Below, in pieces: positions 33,171-41,921 of a stretch of 64,000 nucleotides of DNA. Source of the DNA: Mycolicibacter heraklionensis. GTDB lineage: Bacteria; Actinomycetota; Actinomycetes; Mycobacteriales; Mycobacteriaceae. A program made the translations under genes and the position numbers. The notes below the pieces were generated by a model, which saw only the letters and a program-made list of their open reading frames with translations, was not told where the DNA came from and ran no database searches. The stretch covers positions 4,282,880 through 4,346,879 of the forward strand of contig NZ_CP080997.1 in assembly GCF_019645815.1 (NCBI RefSeq), read 5' to 3'. Every line of letters begins with the position of its first letter. Positions within the stretch are counted from its first letter, which is position 1.

Positions 33171-33229
33171 CCAACGTGCATTCAGCACGAAATTCGGGCC
33201 AAATTCCCGGGCCGAGTACACGTTCGGCG
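33171..33229. repeat. Imperfect palindromic intergenic repeat, copy A
   Basis: Left arm AACGTGCATTCAGCACG and right arm, complemented, AACGTGTACTCGGCCCG form an imperfect inverted repeat separated by an AT-containing centre (AAATT...AATTC). The right half recurs at 61101-61134. It resembles short palindromic elements dispersed in mycobacterial intergenic regions. Confidence 0.6.
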
Positions 33230-33272
33230 AAAGAGGGACGACCGAACAAGGCCGTTGGGCAAGGCGCCTAAG

Positions 33273-34205
33273 TCAGGGTTGGTCGCGGCGGGCCACGGCG
33301 GTGGGCCCGGCAGTACGCCAGTCCTCGACATCCGGCGGCAACCCCAACGGCGCCCGGTTTTCATTGTGAGCCGCCCAATGGGCGTGACCCAGTTGATGAA
33401 TGTGGAAGCCGTGCCGCAGCGCCTCGGTGAAGCCCATCGCGTCGGCGGCGCCGTTCACCGAGTCCTTGATCAGCAGCGCGGCCATGGTCGGCAGCTTCGC
33501 GATGCGCCGGGCGAATTCCAGCGTCTGGTCCGCCAGCTCATCGGTCGGGAACACCTTCGACACCATGCCCAGCCGGTAGGCCTCGTCGGCGTCCAGCGAG
33601 TCCCCGGTGAGCAGCAGCTCCTTGGCCTTGCGGGGGCCGAATTCCCAAGGGTGGGCGTAGTACTCCACACCCGGCATGCCCAGCCGCACCCCGACCACGT
33701 CGGAGAACCGGGCGTTGTCGGCGGCCACGATCAGGTCGCAGGCCCAGATCAACATCAGGCCGGCCGAGATGGCGTTGCCCTGCACCTGCGCGATGGTGAT
33801 CTTGCGCAGGTCCCGCCACCGGCAGGTGTTCTGGAAGAAGAAGTGCCACTCCTGCAGATACGTCTTCTCCACGATCGGCTCCCGGGTGGCGCCATGGGAT
33901 CGGAACGTCGGGTGCTGCGCCGGTCCGGGGCGCCGCTCGAGCAAGGTGGCCTCGGACCCCAGGTCGTGGCCGGCCGAGAAGTTCTTGCCCCGCGCAGCCA
34001 GAATCACCACCCGGACGGTGTCATCGGCTTCGGCGCGGCCGAATGCCTCGTCGAGCTGCACCAGCAGGGTGCGATTCTGCGCGTTGTGCACGTCGGGGCG
34101 GTTCAGCCAGATCCGGGCGATGCGCCCGTTGTCGAGCGTTTCGTAGTCGACCAGGCGATCCGACGTGTCGCCGGCCTGATCCGATGCGGTGTCCGATGTG
34201 ACCAT
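33273..34205 (-). CDS. Enoyl-CoA hydratase/isomerase family protein
   Basis: 310 residues from ATG 34205 with GGAGG upstream; the frame runs to 34301 but the extra part is not family-like. Crotonase signatures: ARGKNFSAGHDL (first oxyanion loop) and AQVQGNAISAGLMLIWACDL (second), then KELLLTGDSLDADEAYRLG. It is longer than typical hydratases (about 260) by a loop at 110-145 (RRPGPAQHPTFRSHGATREP) and a C-terminal tail. No acidic catalytic pair is assigned. Upstream of a small gene and otsA in the opposite direction. Substrate unknown. Confidence 0.87.
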   Translation of the reverse strand: MVTSDTASDQAGDTSDRLVDYETLDNGRIARIWLNRPDVHNAQNRTLLVQLDEAFGRAEADDTVRVVILAARGKNFSAGHDLGSEATLLERRPGPAQHPTFRSHGATREPIVEKTYLQEWHFFFQNTCRWRDLRKITIAQVQGNAISAGLMLIWACDLIVAADNARFSDVVGVRLGMPGVEYYAHPWEFGPRKAKELLLTGDSLDADEAYRLGMVSKVFPTDELADQTLEFARRIAKLPTMAALLIKDSVNGAADAMGFTEALRHGFHIHQLGHAHWAAHNENRAPLGLPPDVEDWRTAGPTAVARRDQP

Positions 34206-34304
34206 TGCCTCCGCCCTCGTCGTATTCGCATCACAGGCTACGGCGGCAGGCCTGAGCTGCCCGAGCCAGGTGTGACACAGCGCGCACTTCGCTAGAGTCA
34301 AGTC

Positions 34305-34478
34305 ATGCCTGCTAAATCCGAACCCGCCGACATCGAGGACGTGGAACCCCTGGCCGACAGCACCGCGCGCCAGGCCCGGCGAGTGGTTGCCGCCTACGCC
34401 GAGGACGCCGACGAGTGTCGGGTGTTCCTGTCCATGCTGGGAATCGGGCCCGCAACACCCGACAAGAACGGGGCGTAA
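34305..34478 (+). CDS. Small conserved protein upstream of otsA (Rv3489-like)
   Basis: 57 residues, MPAKSEPADIEDVEPLADST onward to IGPATPDKNGA, acidic in the first half and helical in the second (ARRVVAAYAEDADECRVFLS). Its TAA is immediately followed by the ATG of otsA, so the two are surely co-transcribed. Position and size match Mtb Rv3489. Function unknown; possibly an OtsA-associated small protein. Confidence 0.8.
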   Translation: MPAKSEPADIEDVEPLADSTARQARRVVAAYAEDADECRVFLSMLGIGPATPDKNGA

Positions 34479-35984
34479 ATGCCGGAGGCCGGCGGTTCAG
34501 CGAGGCTCGACGAAGGAGAGCCGAAACTGGGACCGTCGCATGGGCCCGGGGGCCCGCCGGCTCCACCGGGCGAGTCCGATTTCGTCGTGGTGGCCAACCG
34601 GCTGCCGATCGACATCGAGGTACTCCCGGACGGCACGACGGCGTGGAAGCGCAGCCCCGGCGGATTGGTCACCGCGCTAGAGCCCCTGCTGCGTAAGCGC
34701 CGGGGCGCCTGGGTCGGCTGGCCCGGCAGCCAGGATGCGCCCGAAGGGCCGATCGACGTCGAAGACCTGCGGCTGCATCCGGTTCCGCTGGACGCCACCG
34801 ATATCGCCGAGTACTACGAAGGCTTCTCCAACGCCACCCTGTGGCCGCTGTATCACGACGTGATCGTCAAACCGATCTACCACCGGCAGTGGTGGGACCG
34901 CTACGTCGACGTCAACCGCCGCTTCGCCGAGGCCGCGTCGCGAGCCGCCGCGCCGGGCGCCACGGTCTGGGTCCAGGACTATCAGCTGCAGCTGGTACCC
35001 AAGATGCTGCGGGATCTGCGGCCCGACCTGACCATCGGCTTTTTTCTGCACATCCCGTTCCCGCCGGTGGAGCTGTTCATGCAGCTGCCATGGCGCGCCG
35101 AGATCGTCGACGGCCTGCTCGGCGCCGACCTGGTCGGCTTTCACCTGGCCGGTGGCGCCCAGAACTTCTTGTTCTTGGCCCGCCATCTGGCCGGCGCCGT
35201 CACCTCGCGGGGTTCGGTGGGGGTGCGCAGCCGGTTCGGCGAGGTGCGGCTGACCGAGCGCACGGTACGCGTCGGGGCCTTCCCCATCTCGATCGACTCC
35301 GGCGAACTCGACCGCAAGGCGCGGGAACGCGGGATCCGGCGGCGCGCCAAGGAGATTCGGGCCGAACTGGGCCATCCTCGCAAGGTTCTGCTCGGCGTGG
35401 ACCGCCTGGACTACACCAAGGGCATCGACGTCCGGCTCAAGGCGTTCAACGAACTGCTGGCCGAGGGACGTGCCAAGCGGGACGACACCGTGCTGGTGCA
35501 ACTGGCGACCCCGAGCCGGGAACGGGTGGAGAGCTACCAAATCCTGCGCGACGACATCGAACGCCAAGTCGGCCATATCAACGGCGAGTACAGCGAGGTC
35601 GGCCATCCGGTGGTGCACTATCTGCACCGCCCGGTCCCGCGCGACGAGCTGATCGCATTCTTCGTGGCCAGCGACGTCATGCTGGTCACCCCGTTGCGCG
35701 ACGGGATGAATCTGGTCGCCAAGGAATACGTGGCGTGCCGCAGTGACTTGGGCGGCGCCCTGGTCCTCAGCGAATTCACCGGCGCCGCAGCGGAATTGCG
35801 TCAAGCTTACCTGGTCAACCCACACGACCTCGAGTGCGTGAAGGACGTCATCGAGGCTGCGATCAACCAGACCCCGGAGGAAGGGCGCCGACGGATGCGG
35901 GCCCTGCGCCGTCAGGTGCTGGCCCACGACGTGGACCGCTGGGCCCGGTCCTTCCTCGGCGCGCTAGCCGACTCCGCGGAGTAG
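34479..35984 (+). CDS. otsA: Trehalose-6-phosphate synthase OtsA
   Basis: 501 residues, GT20 glycosyltransferase. After a 30-residue variable start come FVVVANRLPIDIE, the acceptor loop with WQDYQLQLVP, VDRLDYTKGID near residue 307, and LRDGMNLVAKEYVACR near residue 405, which binds the nucleotide-sugar phosphates. It joins UDP- or ADP-glucose to glucose-6-phosphate to make trehalose-6-phosphate, in the cytosol. It begins directly after the small Rv3489-like gene. Convergent with the next gene (4 bases). Confidence 0.95.
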   Translation: MPEAGGSARLDEGEPKLGPSHGPGGPPAPPGESDFVVVANRLPIDIEVLPDGTTAWKRSPGGLVTALEPLLRKRRGAWVGWPGSQDAPEGPIDVEDLRLHPVPLDATDIAEYYEGFSNATLWPLYHDVIVKPIYHRQWWDRYVDVNRRFAEAASRAAAPGATVWVQDYQLQLVPKMLRDLRPDLTIGFFLHIPFPPVELFMQLPWRAEIVDGLLGADLVGFHLAGGAQNFLFLARHLAGAVTSRGSVGVRSRFGEVRLTERTVRVGAFPISIDSGELDRKARERGIRRRAKEIRAELGHPRKVLLGVDRLDYTKGIDVRLKAFNELLAEGRAKRDDTVLVQLATPSRERVESYQILRDDIERQVGHINGEYSEVGHPVVHYLHRPVPRDELIAFFVASDVMLVTPLRDGMNLVAKEYVACRSDLGGALVLSEFTGAAAELRQAYLVNPHDLECVKDVIEAAINQTPEEGRRRMRALRRQVLAHDVDRWARSFLGALADSAE

Positions 35985-35988
35985 TAAC

Positions 35989-36528
35989 TCAGCTACACAG
36001 GTGGACCGGGTTGTCCTGACAGGTCAGCGGGTAGTGGATGACCGGGTACGGCAGTGGCGACACGAACGTCAGCGTGAACGCGCGCTTCTCCAACCCGGGC
36101 TGCAGACCACACACCGCATTGTGCGCGGTGGTGTAGGTACCGCGGAGGGAGACGTCGAACTGGTACATCTCGTCGCTGCCGGCGGTGCTGCCGTCGGAGC
36201 ACCGGGTGCCCGCCAGTAGCGGCGTCTTGTAGGTCCACTGGCCGTTGGCCAGCCGGTAGGCCCCGGCTTGTCCGGGCGGGCCGTTGCTCTCGACCTGCAG
36301 CTTGCAACCCACTGCCAAGTGCAGTGGCACCCGGCCATCGCCGACGGTGGGGACGCACAGCGGATAGATCTTCCAGGTCGCGGTCTTGGCACCGTCGTTG
36401 TAGGTGTAGATGCCCTCCAGCGTGCCTTCCGGAATCGCATCGTCGTCGGCGCCGGCCTGGACTGCCAGCCCGGTGGCCGCCGTCATCGCCGCAGCCAAGG
36501 CGACCAGACCACGAACGAGTTTCCCCAT
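35989..36528 (-). CDS. Secreted conserved protein downstream of the mce4 operon (Rv3491-like)
   Basis: 179 residues from ATG 36528, chosen because GAAAGGA lies 8 bases upstream; ATG 36537 is nearly touching that site. A signal peptide (KLVRGLVALAAAMTAATGLA ending near AGA-DDD) is followed by a beta-rich domain with six cysteines (LCVPT, GCKL, TRCSD, AVCG, LTCQD, HLCS), so it should be exported and disulfide-bonded. Function unknown. It follows the Mce-associated gene by 17 bases, so it is probably co-transcribed with mce4 here. Confidence 0.78.
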   Translation of the reverse strand: MGKLVRGLVALAAAMTAATGLAVQAGADDDAIPEGTLEGIYTYNDGAKTATWKIYPLCVPTVGDGRVPLHLAVGCKLQVESNGPPGQAGAYRLANGQWTYKTPLLAGTRCSDGSTAGSDEMYQFDVSLRGTYTTAHNAVCGLQPGLEKRAFTLTFVSPLPYPVIHYPLTCQDNPVHLCS

Positions 36529-36545
36529 GGCGCTCATCCTTTCAG

Positions 36546-37034
36546 CTAGATCGGCACGATATTGCTGATCAGCCACTTGCGGTCGATCTTGCGGAAGTCG
36601 ACCCGCAGCCGGCTGCCCTCGTAGTACTTCTCCTTGGACTTGCCCGTCACGGTGCGGTTGACGAACACCAGTACCGATCCCGAGGTCCGGCGCGCAGCCA
36701 TGGCGCCGACGCCGACGACGTCGACCTGGTTCACCAACTGCTTCTCGCGGGCCTGCGGGATGATCTCGTTCACGGCACGAGCCTCGAATTCGCGGCGGTA
36801 ATCCCCGGTGAACATCGGGTAGGTCTCGGTCAGGCTGCGCTCCACGGTCTTGTACTCATAACCGAGCACCTTCGGGATCTCGTCGGCGGTCAGCCTGACC
36901 AACTCCGAGCGCGCCGCCTGCTCTCCGCGCGTCTCGACTCTGCTCCAATACAGCGATCCCGCCGCGGCACCGAAACCCACGAACGCCGCGAGTACCCCGG
37001 CCAGGACCGCGAGCCATATCCACCGGCGCGTCAT
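36546..37034 (-). CDS. Mce-associated membrane protein 2 (Rv3492c-like)
   Basis: 162 residues from the ATG that overlaps the preceding gene's TGA (ATGA); a longer frame starts 18 bases upstream. A short cytosolic start and one transmembrane segment (WIWLAVLAGVLAAFVGFGAAA) precede an extracytoplasmic alpha/beta domain of the Mce-associated (NTF2-like) type with FTGDYRREFEARAVNEIIP. These Mas/Mam proteins are thought to help assemble or stabilise Mce complexes. Confidence 0.87.
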   Translation of the reverse strand: MTRRWIWLAVLAGVLAAFVGFGAAAGSLYWSRVETRGEQAARSELVRLTADEIPKVLGYEYKTVERSLTETYPMFTGDYRREFEARAVNEIIPQAREKQLVNQVDVVGVGAMAARRTSGSVLVFVNRTVTGKSKEKYYEGSRLRVDFRKIDRKWLISNIVPI

Positions 37035-37702
37035 CGGCTGCCGTCCGGCCACTTGAGGTCGTAGGCCGTCATGTTGCCCGCGTCGTCTTCGTGCACGATC
37101 ACCCGCAACGCGTAGGGCTGCGACGGCTTGTTGACGCCATCGACATCGGTGGCGGTAGCCCGCATCGCCACCAACACCGAAGCGTTCGCCGCGACATCGT
37201 CGACTCCTTCGAGAGCCGCGGCGTTGATGACGGCTTCCGAGCTGTGCTTGGTCTCGCGCAGCAACGCTTTGAGGTTCTCGGCGTTGGCGGCCATGGTGTC
37301 GCGCAGCGGGCCGCTGGTGCCCGCCACGAACAGGTCCACCTGATCACTGATGGTGTCGGGCGTATAGGTGTACATGTTCAGCACGGTCTGGACCGCGGTG
37401 TCGATGAATCGCTGGTCGCGCTGCTGCGCCGCGTCGGCATGCCGGTGTTGCACCCCGAGCGTGGCGACCAGCCCACCCAGCAGGACCGACGCCGCCAGTC
37501 CGACCGCACCCGCCAGCCGCGCGGTCTTGCGGGCGTTGGGCCGCCGCCGTGCGGGCGGTCCGGCCGGCCGGACCGCCCGCACGGCGGCGCGGCTCGGTGC
37601 CGGAATACGTACGGCGCTCGGCGTCGTTTCGCCGGCATCACCCGCTGGTCCCGCAGCCCGCGAGGCCCGGCGCCGGACCTTCGCGTCGTCGGGTCCGCTC
37701 AC
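37031..37702 (-). CDS. Mce-associated membrane protein 1 (Rv3493c-like)
   Basis: 223 residues. A basic, Ala/Pro-rich cytosolic tail of about 65 residues leads to one transmembrane helix (RLAGAVGLAASVLLGGLVAT), then an NTF2-like domain (FIDTAVQTVLNMYTYTPDTI, VDLFVAGTSGPLRDTM). The start overlaps the mce4F stop (ATGA). Paired with the next Mce-associated gene as in Mtb. In Mtb a paralogous Mce-associated protein supports cholesterol and fatty-acid uptake (OmamA/LucA systems), so a transport-accessory role is expected. Confidence 0.87.
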   Translation of the reverse strand: MSGPDDAKVRRRASRAAGPAGDAGETTPSAVRIPAPSRAAVRAVRPAGPPARRRPNARKTARLAGAVGLAASVLLGGLVATLGVQHRHADAAQQRDQRFIDTAVQTVLNMYTYTPDTISDQVDLFVAGTSGPLRDTMAANAENLKALLRETKHSSEAVINAAALEGVDDVAANASVLVAMRATATDVDGVNKPSQPYALRVIVHEDDAGNMTAYDLKWPDGSR

Positions 37703-39396
37703 GTCTGCCTCGGCGCAAGCATCAGATCAGCCCAGTTCTCCGCGGGCAGCCACTTGTCCGAGCCGGAGACGAACACTCCGCTGTTGCCGGCCGGATCCAC
37801 GAACTTTCCGGACCGGTCGTAGGTGCTGTACGCGACACCGTTTGCCTCGGCGGGCAACGGTCCCGGAGCGGGCGCGGGCGACGGTCCCGGCGCGGGGTCG
37901 CGGCCATAGGCGGGCAGGCCGCCGTTGCCCCCCGGGCTGGTCGGCATGTTCTGATCCGGCGGCGCGTAGTAAGGCCACGGCGCCGGCGGGTTGGGTCCGA
38001 GCTGATTCGGCGGGTACGGCAGCGGGAACGGCGGGTTGGGAGCCGGGCCGGGGCCCGCGGGCACGCCCGGCGGCAGCGCAACGACCGGCGGTCCCGGGTC
38101 GTAGTCCGCCGACGGCGGGATGTAGGGGAACTTGTTCATCGGCGTCAGCATCCGCGGATCGGTGATCGGAGTGTCATACGGGACGGGCGGCCCGCGCCAC
38201 GCGTTGCTGCCGATCGGGACGAAGCCCCGCGGGTCGCGGCAGAGCTGGATGGTGGGCGCCCGCTTGCCGGGATATTCCATGCAGGGGTAGTTGCGGGCAC
38301 CACGGACCGCGGTCGGATCGTTCTGCGCGGCCTTGCAGTACAGGTCCTTGGGCAGTTCCCGGACGGTTTCGTCGGCCGGTGTGCGCATTTCGGTGAACGG
38401 CAGGAAGCCGACCGTGCATGGCGGCGGGTCGTGCATGTCGATCTTGAAGTCCAGCTTCACGCCTTCATCCATCGGCACGCCGCCGGCGACGGTGATCAGT
38501 GCCGCCATCAGCGCGGGGAACACCACCAACGCCTGCTCAATGGAGTTACGGTATATGACCCCGACCCGACCGAAGTTGGCGATGCTGGCCGCCAGCGTGG
38601 GGAAGGACGCGCGGATTCCGTCAAAAGTGGTGTTGGCCTCGTCGGCGACGCTGGGCAGGGTCTGCAGCACCTCGCGGAGCTGCGGGTCGGCCTTGTGCAC
38701 CTCGGTGGTGACCGCCGCCAGCGACCGTGCCAGTTTCCTGATGTCGTCACCGCTGCGGATCTGGGCGTCCAAGAAGGGCTCGACTTGGTCGACCAATGCC
38801 GAGGTCGCGTCGAAATTGGCGTTGGCCTCGTCGACCAGCTGCCGCGACGAGGCGATCATTCGCGCCAGCTCCTGCCCGGAGCCGTTGAACCCCTCGAACG
38901 CGCTGCGCAGCAGATCGCGAAGACGGCTGTTGGCGACGCTGTTGACCAGCGACTGCGCCTGGTCGAGCAGTCCGGCGATGTCCTGACCAATAGCGGTGCG
39001 GTCCTGGCCGATGCGCGCGCCGTTGCGCAACGCGCCTGCGGCCGCATCCCCGGCGGGTGGCACGAGGTCGATGTACTGCTCACCGATCGCGGACATGCTC
39101 TTGACGGTGGCGGTGACGTTCCCGGGGATCTTGGTACTGCTGTTGAGCCGCATTGCGGCGTCGACGCCGTGGTCGCTGAGTTGAACAGATTCCACCCGGC
39201 CCACCGTCACGCCGCGGTAAGTGACATTGGCGCTCTGGTAGATACCGCCGCCACCGATGAAGTCGGCGGTCACCTTGTAGGTGCCGATACCGATCCGGCT
39301 CGGCGCGTGCAGGTAGAGGATCGAGATGGCACCGACGGCCAGCACGGTGACCACGGCGAAGATCCCGAGTTGGATTCGAACGAGGCGGGTCAGCAT
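37699..39396 (-). CDS. mce4F: Mce4F, substrate-binding subunit of the cholesterol importer
   Basis: 565 residues. An N-terminal anchor (RIQLGIFAVVTVLAVGAISI), the MlaD/MCE domain (about 40-120, VTYRGVTVGRVESVQL), a long helical stretch (about 130-280) forming the needle, and a C-terminal region from about 430 very rich in Pro and Gly (PPGVPAGPGPAPNPP type). Length equals Mtb Mce4F within one residue. Six Mce proteins form a periplasm-spanning tube over the YrbE permease. Six bases after lprN stop. Confidence 0.93.
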   Translation of the reverse strand: MLTRLVRIQLGIFAVVTVLAVGAISILYLHAPSRIGIGTYKVTADFIGGGGIYQSANVTYRGVTVGRVESVQLSDHGVDAAMRLNSSTKIPGNVTATVKSMSAIGEQYIDLVPPAGDAAAGALRNGARIGQDRTAIGQDIAGLLDQAQSLVNSVANSRLRDLLRSAFEGFNGSGQELARMIASSRQLVDEANANFDATSALVDQVEPFLDAQIRSGDDIRKLARSLAAVTTEVHKADPQLREVLQTLPSVADEANTTFDGIRASFPTLAASIANFGRVGVIYRNSIEQALVVFPALMAALITVAGGVPMDEGVKLDFKIDMHDPPPCTVGFLPFTEMRTPADETVRELPKDLYCKAAQNDPTAVRGARNYPCMEYPGKRAPTIQLCRDPRGFVPIGSNAWRGPPVPYDTPITDPRMLTPMNKFPYIPPSADYDPGPPVVALPPGVPAGPGPAPNPPFPLPYPPNQLGPNPPAPWPYYAPPDQNMPTSPGGNGGLPAYGRDPAPGPSPAPAPGPLPAEANGVAYSTYDRSGKFVDPAGNSGVFVSGSDKWLPAENWADLMLAPRQT

Positions 39397-39402
39397 CGCA
39401 GG

Positions 39403-40590
39403 TCATTCCTCATAGTGGGGAGCCGTTCCGGGCGGGATCTTGAACGGGTCGGCGGCCTGTCCGGACAGGTTCGCCATCTCTCCGATCAAGAAATCGGGCG
39501 GGTTCAGAACGTCGTGCATGTGCGGCATGTTCGGGTCGAAACCGCCGGTGGTGAACACGGTTTCGCCGAATCGACGCAGTGTCATGTCAAAGGTGACGTA
39601 GACGTTGAGGAAGTCGCCACGCACGGCGTTACGCAGATACATCGACGGGAACGGGAACGTCGGGATGAACGGGAACGCCGTCACCAACTCGTTGGCGTTG
39701 TCAGCGAACGCCTTGATGACCGGGTACAGGTCCTTGATGTCGGCGGCGAAGTCTTCCTTGGTCTCGCTCATGATCCGCGCTCCGACCACGGCCAGCCGCT
39801 GCAGCGCCCCGAACGCGTCGACGATGTTGCTGCGGTTGTCGTTGAGCACCGCCAATGCCGCGGGCATGGTGTCCAGCGCCCGCGCCAGGCTGGGAGCGCT
39901 ACGGGCCAAGGTCGCCCCGACCCGGTTCAGCCCCTCAGCCGCCGCGACGATGTCGCGTGCCTGGCGGTCCAGCGAGGCGGTCAGTTCGGCCAGCCTCGGC
40001 ACCAGCTCGGCAAAGGTACCGGCCCGGCCGGCGACCGCGGCGTGGGCCTCTTCGGTGATGTCTTGCACCGCACCGAGATTGCCCTGGTTGACCACCACAC
40101 CCAACGACGACAGCACCTCTTCGGTGCTGGGGTAGCGCCCGGTCCGGCTGAGCGGAATCTCATCGCCTCGGGCGAGGGTGCCGACCGGAGGTTGGTCGGT
40201 CGGCTCGGCCAGCTCGATGTGCTGAGAACCCAGCAGCGAGGTCTGCGCGACGTTCGCGATGGCATTGGCCGGCAGGTGCACATTGCCGTCCAGCGACAGC
40301 TTGACCGCGGCGTAGAAGCTGCCGTCGGGCCGTTGCACGGCCCGAATCCCCGACACACTGCCGACCGTGACGTCATCGACCATCACCGGCGAGTTCTGCG
40401 GCAGCGTGGTGACGTCCGGCAGTTGCACCGTGATGCTGTAGGAGCCGCGACCATGGCCTGCGGTTCCCGGCATGTTCAGCGAGTTCAGCCCGCCGAACTG
40501 ACAACCGGACAACACCAACGCCCCGGCACCGAGCACCGCACCGCGGCGGCCGACCCGGTGCAGCGCGCCGCCAAGAGACTTCACGCTCAT
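39403..40590 (-). CDS. lprN: Mce4E / LprN, lipoprotein subunit of the Mce4 transporter
   Basis: 395 residues. The signal peptide MSVKSLGGALHRVGRRGAVL leads to a lipobox VLSGC with the acylated Cys30, as for E subunits of Mce operons. An MCE domain (PVMVDDVTVGSVSGI) and a long helical region follow. The ATG overlaps the mce4D stop (ATGA); a longer upstream frame lacks a signal peptide and is rejected. The lipid anchor ties the Mce tube to the membrane. Confidence 0.93.
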   Translation of the reverse strand: MSVKSLGGALHRVGRRGAVLGAGALVLSGCQFGGLNSLNMPGTAGHGRGSYSITVQLPDVTTLPQNSPVMVDDVTVGSVSGIRAVQRPDGSFYAAVKLSLDGNVHLPANAIANVAQTSLLGSQHIELAEPTDQPPVGTLARGDEIPLSRTGRYPSTEEVLSSLGVVVNQGNLGAVQDITEEAHAAVAGRAGTFAELVPRLAELTASLDRQARDIVAAAEGLNRVGATLARSAPSLARALDTMPAALAVLNDNRSNIVDAFGALQRLAVVGARIMSETKEDFAADIKDLYPVIKAFADNANELVTAFPFIPTFPFPSMYLRNAVRGDFLNVYVTFDMTLRRFGETVFTTGGFDPNMPHMHDVLNPPDFLIGEMANLSGQAADPFKIPPGTAPHYEE

Positions 40591-41921
40591 CCGCCCTCCC
40601 GTGGTGCACCGGCACCGGGCTGAGCCGGACCCGTCGGGCCGGGCGCCTTGCCCAGCTGCCCCGGCGCGGGCGGCGGCAGGAACAGGGCCGCGACATCTTC
40701 GGTGCTCGGCGGCGTGACACCGGGAGCCGGCAGCCACTTCAGGTACGGCACCGGCGTCTGAGACTTCGCCTCGGTGGCCGGGGTGTCGTAGATGATCTGG
40801 CCCTTGTAGGCGGTGATCGAGTTGACCGGGTGGAACAAAAACGGGATAAAGTTCATAGACCAGCGCCGCATGACCGGTCCCATCCGCTCCTTGCAGATCT
40901 CCGCCCGCTTGAAGTTGTCGGGCACCGAACCGACGTCGAAGACGCCGCCGCAGATGAACTGCACCGGATTGGCGAAGTCGGGCAGCGACAGGAGCCCGCT
41001 CAAGGTCCCCTGCGCAGGATTGTAGATGTTGTAGAAGTTCACCAGGCCGTGCGGGGTGATGTGCAGCGCCTGTTCGAGGTTGTCGCTCTGGTCGGACAGC
41101 ACCTTGGTGAACTCCGCCAGCTTATTGACCTGGGCGATCAACGCGTCATTGTTGTTGTGCAGGAAACCGCGAACGTCGCGCAGTGCCTGGCTCAGCGTGC
41201 CCAGCGTGACATCCAGGTCGACCGAACTCTCGGCCAGCACTGCCGACACCGCCGCGACATGGTCGGTGAACTGCACGATCTGCTCGTTGCTGCCGGAGAG
41301 CGCATCGACCAGTACCTGCAGGTTCTTCACGGTGCCGAACAGGTCGGTGCGCGAGTCCCCGAGGCGCCCGGTGATCGCCGACAGTTCACGCAGCGCGTTG
41401 CGGAACGAGTCGCCGTTGCCGTCGAAGGTGTCGGCGGCCTGGTTGACGAAGGCGCTCAGTGCCCCGTTGAGCTTGCCCTGCTCGGGTGCCAACTGGGAGC
41501 TGAGCTGGGTCAGCTCCTGCTTGACCTCGTCCCATTCGACCGGGACCGCGGTGCGGTCTTCACTCAGTACCGATCCGTCGGCGAGCTTGTCACCTTCGGT
41601 GTAGGCCGGGGCCAGCTGAATGACCCGCGCGGAGACGATGTTCGGTGCCATGAGCACCGCATGCACGTCGGCCGGCAGCGGCACATCCTTGCTCACCGAC
41701 ATGGTGATCTTGACGTTCTCGGCACGCGGCTCGATGGACTCGATGCGGCCGACCGGAACCCCGACCACCCGGACGTCGTCACCCGGGTAGAGGCCCACCG
41801 CCGAGGCGAAGTAGCCGGTGATGCGGTAGCTGCGCTGCGCGGGCAGCACCACGTATGCCGCGGCGGCCAACAGTACCGCCAGCAGGCCGGCGAGGACGAG
41901 GCGTGAAGTTCGGCGTGTCAT
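40587..41921 (-). CDS. mce4D: Mce4D subunit
   Basis: 444 residues. Transmembrane anchor RLVLAGLLAVLLAAAAYVVL, MCE domain with DVRVVGVPVGRIESIEP, long helices (about 140-290), and a Pro-rich tail (LPPPAPGQLGKAPGPTGPAQ). Four-base overlaps with mce4C at its start and lprN at its stop. Part of the Mce4 cholesterol importer. Confidence 0.92.
   Translation of the reverse strand: MTRRTSRLVLAGLLAVLLAAAAYVVLPAQRSYRITGYFASAVGLYPGDDVRVVGVPVGRIESIEPRAENVKITMSVSKDVPLPADVHAVLMAPNIVSARVIQLAPAYTEGDKLADGSVLSEDRTAVPVEWDEVKQELTQLSSQLAPEQGKLNGALSAFVNQAADTFDGNGDSFRNALRELSAITGRLGDSRTDLFGTVKNLQVLVDALSGSNEQIVQFTDHVAAVSAVLAESSVDLDVTLGTLSQALRDVRGFLHNNNDALIAQVNKLAEFTKVLSDQSDNLEQALHITPHGLVNFYNIYNPAQGTLSGLLSLPDFANPVQFICGGVFDVGSVPDNFKRAEICKERMGPVMRRWSMNFIPFLFHPVNSITAYKGQIIYDTPATEAKSQTPVPYLKWLPAPGVTPPSTEDVAALFLPPPAPGQLGKAPGPTGPAQPGAGAPREGG

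Noticed and set aside
37549..40623. 1024-codon plus-strand frame across mce4F and lprN
   Set aside because: Antisense to two well-supported Mce genes; Arg/Gly/Val-rich with no recognisable domain. Its length reflects codon bias only.
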